From Colius striatus (taxonomy: Eukaryota > Chordata > Aves > Coliiformes > Coliidae): 64,000 nucleotides of DNA. Position numbers and translations under genes: made by a program. Where the stretch lies: positions 2,721,001-2,785,000 of the forward strand of contig NC_084769.1 of assembly GCF_028858725.1 (NCBI RefSeq), read 5' to 3'. Each line of letters begins with the position of its first letter. Within the stretch, counting starts at the first letter, position 1. Positions 14,372 to 28,384 of this stretch are shown here, one piece after another. Under the pieces are notes generated by a model that worked only from the letters and a program-made list of their open reading frames with translations, was not told the DNA's origin and searched no databases.

Positions 14372-15334
14372 AAAGTACATCCCTATCAAAATAACCCCAG
14401 AAAACCATGAAAGAGAGAAACTGGGGTAAAAAAAAAAAATAAAAGAAGTCTTGATTTTGCTGTATGAGAAGAACAAAAATATGCACAATGTTAAAAGGGG
14501 TTAAAAGAATTTAATCCCTGCTCACTGAAAGCAGTAGCAAAGTTTCCCATTGAACTCTATGGGGCCAGAATGTAACTCTTTAAGGAGAAATTCCATAGAG
14601 GGAATACATCTACCTAACTGCACACTCAGAATGTAAGATGAAGGCATTCTGATCACTCCTTTTCACATTCTTTCAATAAAAATCATGTTTTAGTCTTCAT
14701 GTTTCCCTGTTACTCAGCAAAGACTGTGGAAAAAGTATTCTTACAGGAGAGAAGGTTCTAAATCACCACTGAAAGTTGCTTTAAAGCAGAAAGGAAACCT
14801 TAGACAGAGATAATAATATGAATAGGATTTTCTCAGTTAGCTGAGATATCTTCACATATCCAAGAATGTAACAAGCCTATTGTATTAAAAACAAAACTTA
14901 AAGTGGGAAACAAGCAAGCATAAGACAAAACTGAAACTGTTTCCCATGGACCAGATTAGCATCTGGGCACGGAAATACAGTTGAGATTCCTTTTTGAGCA
15001 TGTCAGTGCTTTTCCATCAATTTGGAGTCCAAAGAACATGGATTAAACAATAGGAATATTCTTAAGCATAATTTTAAAGCAAATGAAGATGAATCTGCCT
15101 CAATAAAAGGGAGATGACATAATTCATCAACAACTTGTAAGACTAAACAAATGGTGAAGGAACCCAAAGCAGCAAGGGACTGGGAAAGCACAGCTGGAGA
15201 GAACAAGTCAGAACAAAAGACAAAGTCTGGACCGAAAAACAACACATTACATATGGCTCAGCCATCTCAGAATCTCTTACATTTGATTATCCAGTGAAAT
15301 GTGCAGCAAGTGTTTCATTTAAATTACCCATGGA

Positions 15335-15620
15335 GTCCCCAGCACTGCCACGGCCATCACTAAGCCCTCAGCCCCACGGCTTTGGGATCCCCCCAGGGAA
15401 GGGGACTCCCCCACGGCCCTGGGCAGCCTGGCACAGGGCTGGACCAACCATTTGGGGAAGGAATCTTTCTGAACATCTAGTCTAAGCCTCCCCTGGGGCA
15501 ACTTGAGGCTGTTTCCTCTCAGCCACAACCTCCTGACAGGGAGTTGCAGAGAAGGAGGAGCTCTGCCCTTGGCCTGCTCTTCTCCAGGGCCCTCAGACAC
15601 TCCTCTCTGGGACACTTTAA
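15335..15620 (-). mobile_element. CR1 LINE fragment lacking the extreme 3' tail
   Basis: It contains the reversed CR1 segments CCACGGCTTTGGGATCC, CTGGGCAGCCTGGCACAGG and CCCCTGGGGCAACTTGAGGC. It belongs to the same subfamily as the copies at 29043, 38227 and 46400. Confidence 0.85.
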
Positions 15621-18600
15621 GGTAGTGTTTATACTGAAAAAAGATGAAGACTTTTCCCAGCCTTCAGCAGCCTGTTTTCAGCTGAATTTTGGGGGGGTGT
15701 TTTGGCCTGGCTTGGTGCAGTCCAGATGAGGTCCCTGCTCAGGCATCACATGCCACCTCCCAAGCAGCTGTGCCAGCCTCACACACCAACAATGTGCTCA
15801 TCAAGCTGCCACCACAGCTGGAGCAGAAGAAGAGGCTTGAAACAGGCCATGGAGTCAGGAAAAGCCCAGAGGATTTCCTGGCCACCATCTGCTGCCCTCA
15901 CAGTCAGTGCTTGTGGCAGAAAGCCCTACCACCACCCAGATTGCTCCCATCATTTACTCGGTTGCAGAAGCATCTATGGCTTTTTGGCTATGGCTGAAAA
16001 ATCCCATTTAACAAATATCCTCCAATATACCAGATGAAACCACTAAAAAAAATAACAGAGTTAAAACAGAATAAGCCTAAAATGAGTACTATGAAAGGAA
16101 AGTCAGTAATTGTTAGCAGTTTCTTTTCAGCACTGAAGCATCTCTAGAAGAAGGGGGCTCCTTACAGGGCATCTGATAAGCTTTTGGCAGAGTTTAATGA
16201 TAAACAATGGGACTCTGTCTGGAAGTCCAGGAAGGATCAATGTCCTGCTAAACTCCTAAGAGCCAAGGAGACATAAACCAATGCATTTGTTATTTTCCCA
16301 GCAAGCTAAAGAAAGCAGGGTGGCTAATTTAATGGACTAAAGCCAAGTAGAATTACTGTAGACTCAACACCTGTGGGTCATACACTTTGCACTTGAAACA
16401 CATCAGGCAGAAAGGATCCTCTTTTTCCAATAACAGAAATCCCATCCTGCTTGAAACATACTTTTTAATTGGTTATTAAATAGGTGCTTGTTTTGTTTGT
16501 TTGTTGAGAAAGGAGAATATAATGAGAATTCAGGAACAATTGGTTCCTTTGGTGCAATGAAAGAGACCAAAGACTTGGTTTATGCAAAGTAACAAAGGAT
16601 AACTAATGTTGACTAAAAGCAAACAATTGCTCAGGCTTGGAGAAATTAGCCTATACATTAAAATGAAGAGCTTCTCTATTTCTTTGTGACTAGCAAAATT
16701 AATAGAAAGACAATAAATGAGCACGTGGTTGACATCAGTTCCTGATGGTTCAAGAGAGTGGAAGCTACAGCTTAGAGAATATGAAGAGTCTTTGCAGGAA
16801 AACTAATCCCCAGGGAAAGATTGCTTTGGGTTTGTAACCTGGAACCACATTTTGAAACAGCCACCTGAAGGAAGAAAGAAAGAGAAGCCTTCTTCCCAAA
16901 GTAGCACTGCACTCAGTTACCAACTATGTAAAACATGTTGAGATGAAGAGAAACCTAAGAGAAAACACAAGGGGCACAGAGGGTTGTACTGCCTTTGGTT
17001 GGGTCAGTTAGCTTGCTTATAGTAGCTCAGAGGACACTGTGCTTGGATTTATGACCAAAATAGTGTTAGCAACACTCTGATGTTTTATTTATTGTCCAGC
17101 AGTGACTACAACCTTTTCTGCTCCTCACCCTGCCCCACCAGCAAGTAAGGCTGAGGGTGCACAAGAAGCTGGGAAGGGACACAGCTGGGACAGCTGACTC
17201 CAGGCATATTCCATACCACAGGATATCATGCTCGGCAATAAAAGTTGGGAGGAAAAGGAGGAAGAGGGGTGTGATGAAGCCCTGCTTTCCTGGAAACAGC
17301 TAAACATCTGCCTGCTGATGGGAAATGGTGAATGAATTCCTTATTTTGCTTTGCTTGCATTAATGATTCATTAACTAAAACATGCACTTCATAAACTGAA
17401 TGGTTTGCAACACAAGAGAGTGATTATGGATGTGAGTGCTCTGCAGCACTGATGAATCAGGAAAAGCACAAGTTACATGCAAATTCCTAGAAGAACAGGT
17501 GATTTACTTGTGTGCCATGCACATAGATTTTAAGAAACTATAGGATGCATCAGCTGCTGAACTCTACAGATTCCTAGCAAAAGGATTCTCCCCTGCACTA
17601 CTTTGTGATCACAGCCTTGGACTTGCACAGCCTGCCAAGCCCAGCAAGCCTCACCTCCTCTTCCCTTGTTCTGTCAGTCCCTTGTTTCATCTCCTACATC
17701 ACCAAGTTTTTCTCCAGAGTTTCACTCTCTGTGTGTAAATACTAATAATGTGGTGATTCCAGCTGGGGGAAAGAGATGGTGTAACATCCCCTGCAGCCTT
17801 GCCTTCTCTGCTCCTGGCTGAACCAACCCAGGTGTCTGTGCCTCTCCTGGGCTCCAGTGCTCGTTCATCTCGAGCAGCTCTGCCAGACTCGCTGCACTTT
17901 GTCAGTGTCTTGCTTGTACTGGATGCATCAAATGGGTAACACTACTCCATACCTGGGCTGGCAATGCCTAAGCAGAGGCATAAATAACATCAGCACTAAA
18001 AGTGATTTCAGATCAGCAGCAATCTGAACACAGTGAGAAAGCATAGGGCAAAAATGCTGAAAGCATTTTTGGATGTAAACAACTCAGAGCAATGTTACCT
18101 GCTTCATCATGGCTTTACCAAACCCTTTAACATACCTCATACAAAGCTAACAAGAGCTGTGTACTACAGACATGAATTTGACTTGATTTTGCTTTCTAGT
18201 TAAGGGTAGGATATGCAGTTACCCTCAGCTTCACTCTGGGAAAGGCCACAATCCTCCCTCAAACGTGTTCTGAAGTCTTGAACTCAGGGTAAGTTAAAAA
18301 GGTGCCTTCAGCATGTCCACTCAGATGTCTCTCCTAATTTCACAGCCTCCATTCAGACACTCATTGAGGCCCATTCACCCTTGTGAAGCTGCAGTGAAAC
18401 CTCCTTGTCCCTTGTTTGCTCTGAGTTTCACTGTAAACATGTTGTCTAGTTCTAGACACAGTGCTACAACAACCAAAAAATCTAACAGAGCCCAACTGGT
18501 GGGAAAGAGTTTAATTGCCCCAACCCACCTGCATATCCAGTGTACAAATTAAAGCATGGAATTCTGAGAGGATTCACAAACAGTAGCTCAACAACCATGC

Positions 18601-19957
18601 AAAGTACTTCCAACATTGCCCTGTTAGAGGCTTGTGAAGGTCACAGGGAACTTGGTACCAACTGGCAGCTCTCATCAGTGCATCGGTTCAGCAGCAGGCA
18701 GAACGCTGAGTGTCAGGCACACAACTACAGCAAGCGAGAAATGAAGTGCTATACAGGCACTTAGGTTTCTTTCAAGATGAGGATAAATACATACCAGAAA
18801 ACTGGATCCCAGAAAAAAGCATTGCAAAGGATAGTCCTGTAAGAAGTAGTATCCTAACTAATTCCAAAAAGCTCAGCAAATAAAGCCCTGAGATCCCTCC
18901 CACTACGCAGTCTGGATGCATGCAAAACGTTTTTGCCACCATAGGCATTGATTTTGCCACTACAGGCACCATCTAAACAACTAGCTACAGCTTATCAACA
19001 GGCCACGTGGCTGTGAGACAGCAACTCTGCCCAGTACTGCACAGAACCTTCCAAAAACCACCAGAGAGAAGCCACTGGTCCGTGCTGGGGTCCTAACTGA
19101 CATCACCCGCTCTGTTGCTTTGGTTATTGTGAGGCTTTGGTTCTGACACTCTAAGAGAGAAGAGTAAATGAAGATTCCCTGTGTTTCTCAGCTTTGTATT
19201 ATAAACCAGCATCTGAGTTGGCATTATTTCAACTACAGTTGGTCCCTTATGCCTTTATTTAAGTGAGAAAACATACAAAGTACATGACTTGCATCTCCTC
19301 TGCTGTTTCTGCCATCACCTCTCCTCTGTCCCTGCTCTACTGAGCTTTCATTTGTCACTCAAGATGAAAACGTGGGCTTGCATCCACCAGTTTGTTTCTC
19401 AAGTAACAATTTCTGTTCCTTTTTTTTTTCTATGCATCCCTGTCCTGTGCAATTTCCAACAATATCCAGTGAGCCACAAAAAATGTAGTTGGTGTGGGCT
19501 ACAAGAACCGAATCCAGCTTTGAACGATGATGATGGAGCTTTGCAAGTTCTGAAGGTAGTCAGGGTGTAGCACTTCAAAGGCAAGAGAAGCCCAGAAGAA
19601 ACACATGACTTTCTTTCAGCTTCTAAAAACCCAAATAAATCAAGTTCAGTGTATATGATACAACCAGACCTGATGACATACCTAAAAGCTACTTCTAATG
19701 TCACAGTTCTCAGCCTTTTCAAGTCTGTTTCCATGTCAGGAGCTTAATGAGCAGAAAACCAAACAAGAACTCCAAAGAAGATCAATGTCATTCAACAAAA
19801 CCGTCTCCTCTTGCCTTTTTTCCCTGAGCATTGCTTGCATTCTTGAGGAGACAATGATGACAGATTGAATGTCAAAACCTTGTACAGAGTTTTCTAACCT
19901 CTTCTTCCCTTTTTTAACTATTCCTTTTCTTTTTGAACTCTTCTTTGTTCAACATCT

Positions 19958-20884
19958 TCAGCAACAACCTGGATGAGGGGACAGAGTATACCCTCAGCAA
20001 GTTGGCTGATGGCACCAAACTGGGAGCACTGGCTGATTCCCCAGAGGCTGTGCTGCCATTCAGCGGGATCTCAAGTGGCTGGAGAGTTGGGCAGAGAGGA
20101 ACCTCCTGAGGTTCAACAAGGACAAGGGCAGAGTCCTGCAGCTGGGAAGGAACAACCCCATGCACCAGCACAGGCTGGGGGTCGAATTGCTGAAGAGCAG
20201 CTCTGCAGAGAGACAGCTGGGAGTCCTGATTGATAATAGGATAAATATGAGCCAGCAATGTGCCCTCCAGGGCAAGAAGCCAATGGCATCCTGGGGGCAT
20301 CAAGAAGAGTGTGGGCAGCAGGTCAAGGGAGGTTCTGCTCCCCCTCTCCTCTGCCCTGCTGAGGCCTCATCTGGAGTCCTGTGTCCAGTTCTGGGCTCCC
20401 CAGCTCAAGAGGGACAGGGAAGTGCTGGAGAGAGGCCAGGGCAGGGCCACCAAGATGATCAGGGGACTGGAACATCTTTAATGTGAGGAAAGACTGTGGG
20501 AACTGGGGCTGTTTAGTCTGGAGAAGAGGAGACTGAGGGGGAGATCTTATTAACATTTATAACTATCTAAAGGGTGGGTGTCAGGAGGTTGGGACATCCC
20601 TCTTTTCTATAGTAGCTAGTAACAGGACAAGGGGTGATGGGATGAAGCTGGAACACAGAAAGTTCCACTTAAACATAAGAAAAAGCTATTTCACCATGAG
20701 AGTGAGGGAGCAGTGGAACAGGCTGCCCAGAGGGGGTGTGGAGGCTCCTTCCTTGGAGATCTTCAAGACCCATCTGGACATGTTCCTGTGTGACCTGATC
20801 TAGGTGAACCTGCTTCTGCAGGGGGGTTGGACTGGATGATCTCTAAAGGTCCCTTCCAACCCCACCATTCTGTGATTCTATGAA
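19958..20884 (+). mobile_element. CR1 LINE fragment, longest copy in the window
   Basis: About 930 bp of CR1 start in pol (AACAACCTGGATGAGGGGAC) and end at GGTCCCTTCCAACCCCACC with TTCTGTGATTCTATGA. Several stops and frame shifts make it non-coding. Confidence 0.93.
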
Positions 20885-21357
20885 ATAAGCATTGCTGCTT
20901 TGAGCTCATGCAATGGGAAAGCCAAAACCACGGGATAAAAGGCACACTGTGCCTTCACCTGAAGGTAATTTAGAAACTACTATTTCTTCCACGGGTGTAA
21001 TCATATTTTATTATAAGAAACACCTTTCTTTATTATCTTAAGATAAACATTAAGGTGTTTTATTGGGGTAATTTCTTTAAGATAGTGAAAATAGTGCTGA
21101 CACAATTCAGGCTTGGTGCAGGAAGCCATAACTCTGGAATTCCCTTCCCAGCATCACTCCTGGCTGCTATTTACTTTTGGAACATCATTGCCTTAGTCTG
21201 AGGCTTGGTCTCCACTCACCTATAAAACATCTTACCTTCAGGGCTGGTGCTGCTGTATGTCATACATGAGTATGCTGATTAACAAAAAAGCCCTTTCATC
21301 TGCAGTGTAAATTTCCAGGTATGTTCTTTAGTCAACCTCACTCAGACCCCAGATCAA

Positions 21358-21557
21358 CAAAGCTCTCAGTCACAGGCTCTCCCATGGGCTTTAACAGCAA
21401 AGCTCTCAGTCACAGGCTCCCCCATGGGCTTTAACAGCAAAGCTCTCAGTCACAGGCTGTCCCATGGGCTTTAACAGCAAAGCTCTCAGTCACAGGCTGT
21501 CCCATGGGCTTTAACAGCAAAGATCTCAGTCACAGGCTCCCCCATGGGCTTTAACAG
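21358..21557. repeat. 40-bp minisatellite, 5 copies
   Basis: Five head-to-tail units of exactly 40 bp start at 21358, 21398, 21438, 21478 and 21518. Each starts CAAAGCTCTCAGTCACAGGC (AGATCTC in the last) and contains the palindrome CCCATGGG. Units differ only at two or three bases. Units 3 and 4 are identical, and units 2 and 5 differ by one base. Near-identity implies recent expansion. Confidence 0.95.
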
Positions 21558-23232
21558 CTTTATGCAGATAGTGAGATGCTTGGCTTCCTCAAAGCAATAC
21601 AAAGATAAGCTAGACTTAGCTCAGAGTGTGATTCCAGACCTAGCAGTGCTGGAGCAGAGATATCCCTGCAGAGAAAAATATTTTCATGTATTTTACATTC
21701 CAAACAACCTTTCAAAGGCGTCCAAGGGGATGTGAGGTGGACTGCAAGCACAGCCACTGTGCCTCAAGCCAGCACTTCCCAGAGAGCAGCTCTGGGAGAG
21801 GCTCTGAATGGCTCTGCTGCTGCTGGGGACCTACACTAGTGCCACTCCATCAGCTCAGTAGTGTTACTTCATGGTGTGACATCCAAACGCTCTATGAATG
21901 ATACTGATTTTACAGAAAGCAGTGGTTTCTTCTTCTGGAGTAATGCTTTTATCAAAGAAAGGAAGGAAACTCCATGAGCAGTGGCTCCTGCCTACCACAG
22001 CCTGTCCAGTTCAACAGAGAGCCTGGCATTCATTACGTTATTCACACCTTATCACGCCAGGGTCACAGATGTGGGGAGCAGCAAGCTTCTGGGGTTGCCT
22101 AACTCTGCTCTCTGCTGTTGGATACTTCTCCTTACAAACCATGGATGAACCTCCATGTGCCAGTGAAAATGTAACACAATCAAAACAACAGTCTGCTGCT
22201 TTAAAATTGAAGAGATTTCTCAAGCCTGAAGTCACACTCTTAAGTTTTGAGCTGTTACAAGTCTGAGCAATTAAATCTCATACAAAAACACATTAATACA
22301 TGGACTACAAGTTTCTGAGGTGAGGAGAGATTAATAACCCTGGTATTTAACATCCTATTGTAGCTACAGGCACAGTGAACTTCCCCTGTGTTGGGTATAC
22401 TGATGGGTACTGCATTGCACGACAGATAGTCACAGCCTCAGGCTTTCCTATTAGAATAGAAGATAGAGATTCCAGCTTTCCAAAGCACAGGTCACAGTGC
22501 TGACAGGTCAGTCGGTCCAGCAGAGACACTTGGGTGGCTTGTCAATACCCTGCATGTGAAAATGCATCCAAGCACAACCTGCTAATCCTTTAAAGTCTTT
22601 CTTTACCAATACAGAGACTGAACAAAACCCTCCTCAGCTAATGCAAACCCTAGTCAAAGCACTCCTGTGTTAGAACTGATAGTAGCCATGGTTCACTTCC
22701 ATAAATCCAGCATCAGAAATTATTTAGATGGCTGTACATTAGAGAGCTGAGCTGATTTTAATGAGATGAACTGATGTGACATTTTTCTTGCAGAGCTTAG
22801 AAAGCAACTTTTTGCAAGCACCAACATTTAAATCCACAACAGGAATATATGTTGGGGGGGGAAAGAGAAGATAAAAATCACAGGAGATATACAAATGCAA
22901 TCTTTGCATTCACCAGGATTCCCCAGACACCTCCAACTTTTTCATTCCCTAATCATGTGAAATTTTGCTTTGAGGCACACCCAATTTTGGCAGGCCTGAG
23001 CAGCTTACCACCCTATCTCCCAGCTTAGTCTCATGCTTGTATCCACAAGCCCTTCTTGAGGGCTGCTTCTGAGAAGTTCAATCCAGATGGCACTCAGCAG
23101 ATTCCTTCACTTGTGGGGAGGGAAGCCACTGGAGGGAGGGCAGCTTTGTCCCACTCAGTAGCTCTGTTCAGTAGGAGTTAAACAGCCACACCTGCCTCAG
23201 ATATGGGAGATCTGGGTTAATTATTATAATCC

Positions 23233-23308
23233 TTTAGGCTGGAAAAGACCTTTAAGATCAAGGCAGCCATTAACCCAGCACTGCCACATCCACCACTAAA
23301 CCATATCC
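23233..23308 (-). mobile_element. short CR1 fragment
   Basis: A reversed CR1 3' end (GGCTGGAAAAGACCTTTAAG; CATTAACCCAGCACTGCCA) is truncated after about 75 bp. Confidence 0.75.
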
Positions 23309-25515
23309 ATAGACTCATAGAATCAAACTCTTGCTGGGATTCAAGCCACTGTTTCTACAAGGTGTTCTGTCCACAGCCAATCTGCTCATGTAGAGCTGGA
23401 AGCTCTTCATCTCCTTTCTTGAAACTGATACCCCTTGCAGGGAAGATCAAAGGTCCATCCTGCAGACAGAACTGCACACACACACAGAGCAGATGATCAC
23501 TTGGGAGGAGGAAGATCTGCATTCCAGGCTTTGTTTCACTTATCAACTCTTTTATCCAATGACACATAAAACATCTGAATGTTTAGTGAAGATAAAGGTC
23601 TCTGGTAAACCAGAAGAAAGCTCTCCAAGAGAGTTGTGGTTTTAAAACCTGCATTTCCCTGGTCTCCCTCTTCTGCATACCTTCAGGCATCTTCCCACAG
23701 GTAGAATGCAGCCCTTGACAGCTGCCCTGAGTTCCCTTGTATAAAGCACACAGGACACTGACATTAGGGTTCCAAGCAGCTTTTCCTCCATTTCCACCCC
23801 ATTTTAAGGGCTCTTTTCGAAACACATATCAGAGTTTTCATGGATTTATCCACATGTCAAAGCTGTGCAATCAATGGTTATTGCAGAAGACAGTGGAAAA
23901 CATTCACACTCAGCACTTGCTACTGCAGGGAAAATGCATTTCACCAAATCAGTTCAGACACTTCTGAGTGTTGGTGACAGGGATTAACAATTAACTCGCT
24001 TCCAAGCAGACTTAGAAGTTGATTAACTACAGAAAGGAAACGATTCAGTTACAGAAACCTGAATACACACCGTTTAAGATTCTCCCAAAAGGAAATAACC
24101 TGGTCTAGAACAGTTACCAGAAGAGTTCTGAAGGAATTTCCCCTTATCTATTCCTTCAAAGAGCATGTAGTGTATTCACAATACAAAACCAACGTGTTTT
24201 ATGTGTATACACATTACAAGCATTTTCCTGCAGTAGTAAAATGAGTAAACCTGAAACTTTCCAAGTAATTTTATTGCTCATTTTATAGGTTTTCCTTTGA
24301 TGAGTTGCCATTCCAGAAAGCAATCTTAGCTTCATACCTTTGTTGCTCCTACTCACTTCAACCACACCTATTTCCAGGTTGTCTGTGGGAACAGTATACA
24401 CTGGGAATTAACCAGGCATCTCCCAGCAGTAATCCTCACAGCAGGATGCCAAATCCCATGCAGCACCACAAAGACTTTCTCCAGCACGTGCCCTTTCAGC
24501 ATGAAGTCCATTTTGGACAGAAACAAAACGGAATATGAATGAGACACAGAGTCACAAGTCACCAAGGAGATGGTATTCTACAACATCCAGGCTCACTGAA
24601 AGTCATTTTTTGAGTGATCTGAAATAAGGATTGGATTGCTTGATCTCAAAGAAATAAATAAGCCTTAAGCCATGCTGTATCTAAGTGCCAGAAGAGCTGA
24701 ACATCCTCCTCCCAGCAAAGCTGTAGCTATATGCCAGTAAATTCTCTGCAGATGAAAGCCTCTGATTTCCAATGGGCCAGATTCCAGTGGACACCCTTAA
24801 ATATAAAGACAATCATACTACTCTACCCATCACCCAAACCTTTATCTCTAGGCAGAGGACAAACAGTTGGACTGGGAGCTGCTCCATAATCACAAAATGT
24901 TCCCTCCCATACAGAAACCTTATTTTGGATGCCCAACGTCCAACTCCAAGCACAAAGCTGATGTTGAAATTGCTAATCAATAACATGGCAATAGTATCTT
25001 CAGAGCCATGAGGCACTCCATGGAACATACACTGTTCACTTCAGGCAAAGGGGCAGCAGTTGCTGAGGCTGACTGAAAAAATATGTCTTGTACACAGTCC
25101 TCAAAGTGTCTGGCACAGCAAAGTACAAGAAGATACCAAAAAATGCTATAGCCAAGCAAGATTAAAATGAAAGATACCTGCCACAATCCACACAGTTCCT
25201 ATTAATGCCATTGTTTTGGGCACTAATTAAATGCTCATGGTGCTCATCACAAAATCCTTTATTAAAACTCCCAGTTTCAAATGGAAAGACACAAAACTAT
25301 GCAAAAGACTGCCTGGAAACTTGGCTGCAAAGATTACTACTTCAAATCTGCCCTGCAAAACAATTCTGCAGCAGGCCACAGTCTGTGGAGGACACCCCCC
25401 TCACTGCCTAGTTCACTTGGCTGAATGCTAGTAATGCATTTCTTGACAGATTCTATACTGCACCTCTCTATATGTTTGATAAATTTTGTGTGCTATATAG
25501 CCACACATGTATAGA

Positions 25516-25882
25516 CACAGAATCACACAATCTCAATGGTTGGAAGGGACCTGCAAAGCTCACCCAGTGCAACCCCCTTGCCAGAGCAGCACCACCTAGA
25601 GCAGGGCACACAGGGACTCATCCAGCTGGGTTGGAATGTCTCCAGAGAAGGAGCCTCCACAGCCCATCTGGGCAGTTCCAGTGCTTCCTCACCTCAACAG
25701 GGAAGAAGCTTTTCCTTGTGTTCCTTTGGAACCTCTTCTGTTGCAGCTTGTCCCCGTTGCCCCTTGTCCTGTCATTGGCCATCCCTGAGCACAGCCTGGC
25801 TCCAGCCTCCTCACATCCACCCTTTATGTGTTTGTAACCATGAATGAGGTCACTCCTCAGTCTCCTCCACGCTGATCTCTCC
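25516..25882 (-). mobile_element. CR1 LINE fragment
   Basis: It begins with ACAGAATCACACAATCTCAA and GGTTGGAAGGGACCTGC, and is closely similar to the copy at 13915. It ends near the CTCAGTCTCCTCCACGCTG segment. Confidence 0.9.
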
Positions 25883-28384
25883 AGTATAATAAGTAGTACT
25901 ACAACAGGATGATCCTGGTGGCATTTAATACCCCAAATGCTCCAGCTCAAATGTCAATTTTACCTGATAAAAAAAAAAACTGAAGAGTTGAAAGAACTGA
26001 AAATTGAAGACTTGGGCTAAAAGCTGAGACAAGGCTCAGATTAAGGTCATACTTGAAAGAAATTCTCTTTCCTTTTCCGTGACAACTAAGAAACAGGAAC
26101 AACAGTTAAAGAGATGCACTGTGGCTCCTTTTAGCAATGTTGACTTAAAGGGGTATTATACTGCCAAGTTTCAAGTTTCATATCTGGCCTGTGTCCTGAC
26201 ATGCGATTCAGAGCAGACTGAACCCTTGGAGCCTCTGCTAGGGAGGCACTGCAGGAAAACAGTGCAGGGTAGCATTAGGAAAGACCAGTCATTACCTTTC
26301 CAACTATGATGTATTATTCTGAGAAACAGTCATTTAACAAGCTGATAACATTCCTCACAGCACAGAGATCTCAGAGCCAAAGAGGGTAGAAAAAATAAAG
26401 CATAAAGCTAAGTAATTTAAATGTGAATGGTACCAGCAATCCCCTACATGTTAGCACTCACATGAAGTCCTCCACGATCTTATCTCTGGGTGGTTAACCA
26501 CAGGAGAGGTTGTAAACACGGATTTAACCAGTTAAGAGTGCGTTCTGCCAACTCACAGCAGACCTCAACCCCCTTCCTTCTGGCAACTAGGTGTACAAGT
26601 AAGATTTCTTTCTGCATTGCACATTCTTCTCAAAGCAGTTTACCACATAATAACTTCACTGTGGTGGTCAAACTACACAGACAACTCACAAAACCACATA
26701 CAGAAGCCTGTGTTGAATAAACATATAACTTCCACCTACTTGGGCATTACGAAAGTCTTCTTTCCACACAGAAGAAATGAAACCTTCTGCGAGAAGAGTG
26801 ATACAAACTGGACTTTCCCATCCTCACAGAAGCATTGCTGCACTCCTGGCAATGTCAAAGAAGAAGGAAGTATAGTTTTGAAACCCCCAAACCCTAGCAA
26901 GAACTAGAGGCTTAACTAATCTATGCTTTAGAAGATCCAGAAGTCTTCAAGCGTGCACTGAATTCCACAATTAAGCCTGTTCAGGTAGGACAGTAACACA
27001 ATCAATAAAATCAGGAAACAACCACTGGGAAATACTGTGGCAATACAAGAAGTCTATCAGCACTCTATTTTCTTGAGCAGACATCCAGAGGAAGCCTGCA
27101 ATAGCCTGGATTCTTACTTTGAACAAGTCTTTGCAGCATCCTCCGGCCACCAGCCAGAAGTTCTCATGGTTCTCATGGTTGTCCATTGGTTTGAACCACA
27201 GGCACTAACTGCGCAGTGTCATGGTTTATCATAGACATGTTACCATTTCCCTGCAAAGGACCCAGAGGGCATCCTTCCAGAGACCCCCAGGCCTTGAGCT
27301 CAACCATTTTCCCTCCCTCAGTTCCAAATGCTTTACTCAGAGTTGTCCCCAGGAATAATGCAGAGCTGCCCAAAGCAAAGAAAGGACAGGGACTATTCCC
27401 TTCTCTTTCTGCACTGCCAAAATGATCCTGTGTACATCTCTGTGACCATAGAGGTTGTGCACAACGCATCCACTCAGCCTTCAAAATCCCAGCATCTGTC
27501 TCTTAATTGTACTTACTCTCGTGTGACAGGGGGATACAAAGAACATCCATAAACTCATGTGTCCAACGACATATTCCCGTGTTTGGACACCACAGGACAT
27601 TGTTTTATGACAGAACAACCCTTAACAGCAACTAGAAACAGTCCCTGTTACTTTTTGATTCCCTGTACCTACTTTCATTGTGTTTCTGTATTGATTTTTG
27701 GAAGGAGCCGATTTCAACAGCTGACATCTGTTTAACAACCTGACCCATACTGGAGCTCTTCAGGCATTTTGTCTCGAATTAAGGCATCAGCAGAGTTGCT
27801 GTTTGCCCTGTGCATTTTTTCAAGGCAGTTAAAACACGGCCTCTTTCAAGCCCAGGGTAGTTGTTTTCATGCAGCTTTTTGGGAGGCAGAGTTCCACCCT
27901 ACAGCTGCAATTACTAAAGGCTGTAAAGGCTGTCTTTTGCAAGGAAGGGATGGGAGGCAGTGGTTTGAAAATCCAAGAGCAGCTAGAATACAAAACACAC
28001 AAGAGGTTCAGGTTATCAACTAGCACTGTATGTCTAACACTCAGAAGCACTAGGCACTTGAAAAATTGCTTTATTGCAAACACAAGCAAGAAGCAAAATG
28101 GCCCCAAAAGTCACTCCCTCTCTGTATGGTAAAGGATGAAATGCTGCAGGTGACTCACACCTTCTCACCAGAACTGAGAAAGATGGTTACTTCTTTTTCT
28201 TTTCCCAGATGGGTTAAACTCACGGCAAGCCAAGCCAAAAATGGGTAAGACTGGAAGATCTCTGCAGATTGGTTCGAAGCTCTTGCACCAAACCGTGCCC
28301 ACCTTACACGACTGATGGCAGAGTCTTTGGGTCTATACACTGCCATGTCGTTAGGCACCTACAGCAACGTGAAGTATAGGTTCT

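Larger units (their letters stand above)
12459..19957. other. no recognised gene, apart from two CR1 copies
   Basis: Unique AT-rich DNA lies around the CR1 copies at 13915 and 15335. No coding exon, RNA gene or clear regulatory element was recognised. Confidence 0.6.
20885..28384. other. no recognised gene, contains a minisatellite and two CR1 pieces
   Basis: Apart from the 40-bp minisatellite (21358) and CR1 fragments (23233, 25516), this is unique DNA without recognisable exons. A short CA-type run (ACACACACAC) occurs near 23474. Confidence 0.6.

Noticed and set aside
19958..20884. Overlapping frames that could be read as a gene
   Set aside because: They repeat the peptides found in every CR1 copy and are interrupted LINE pol relics.
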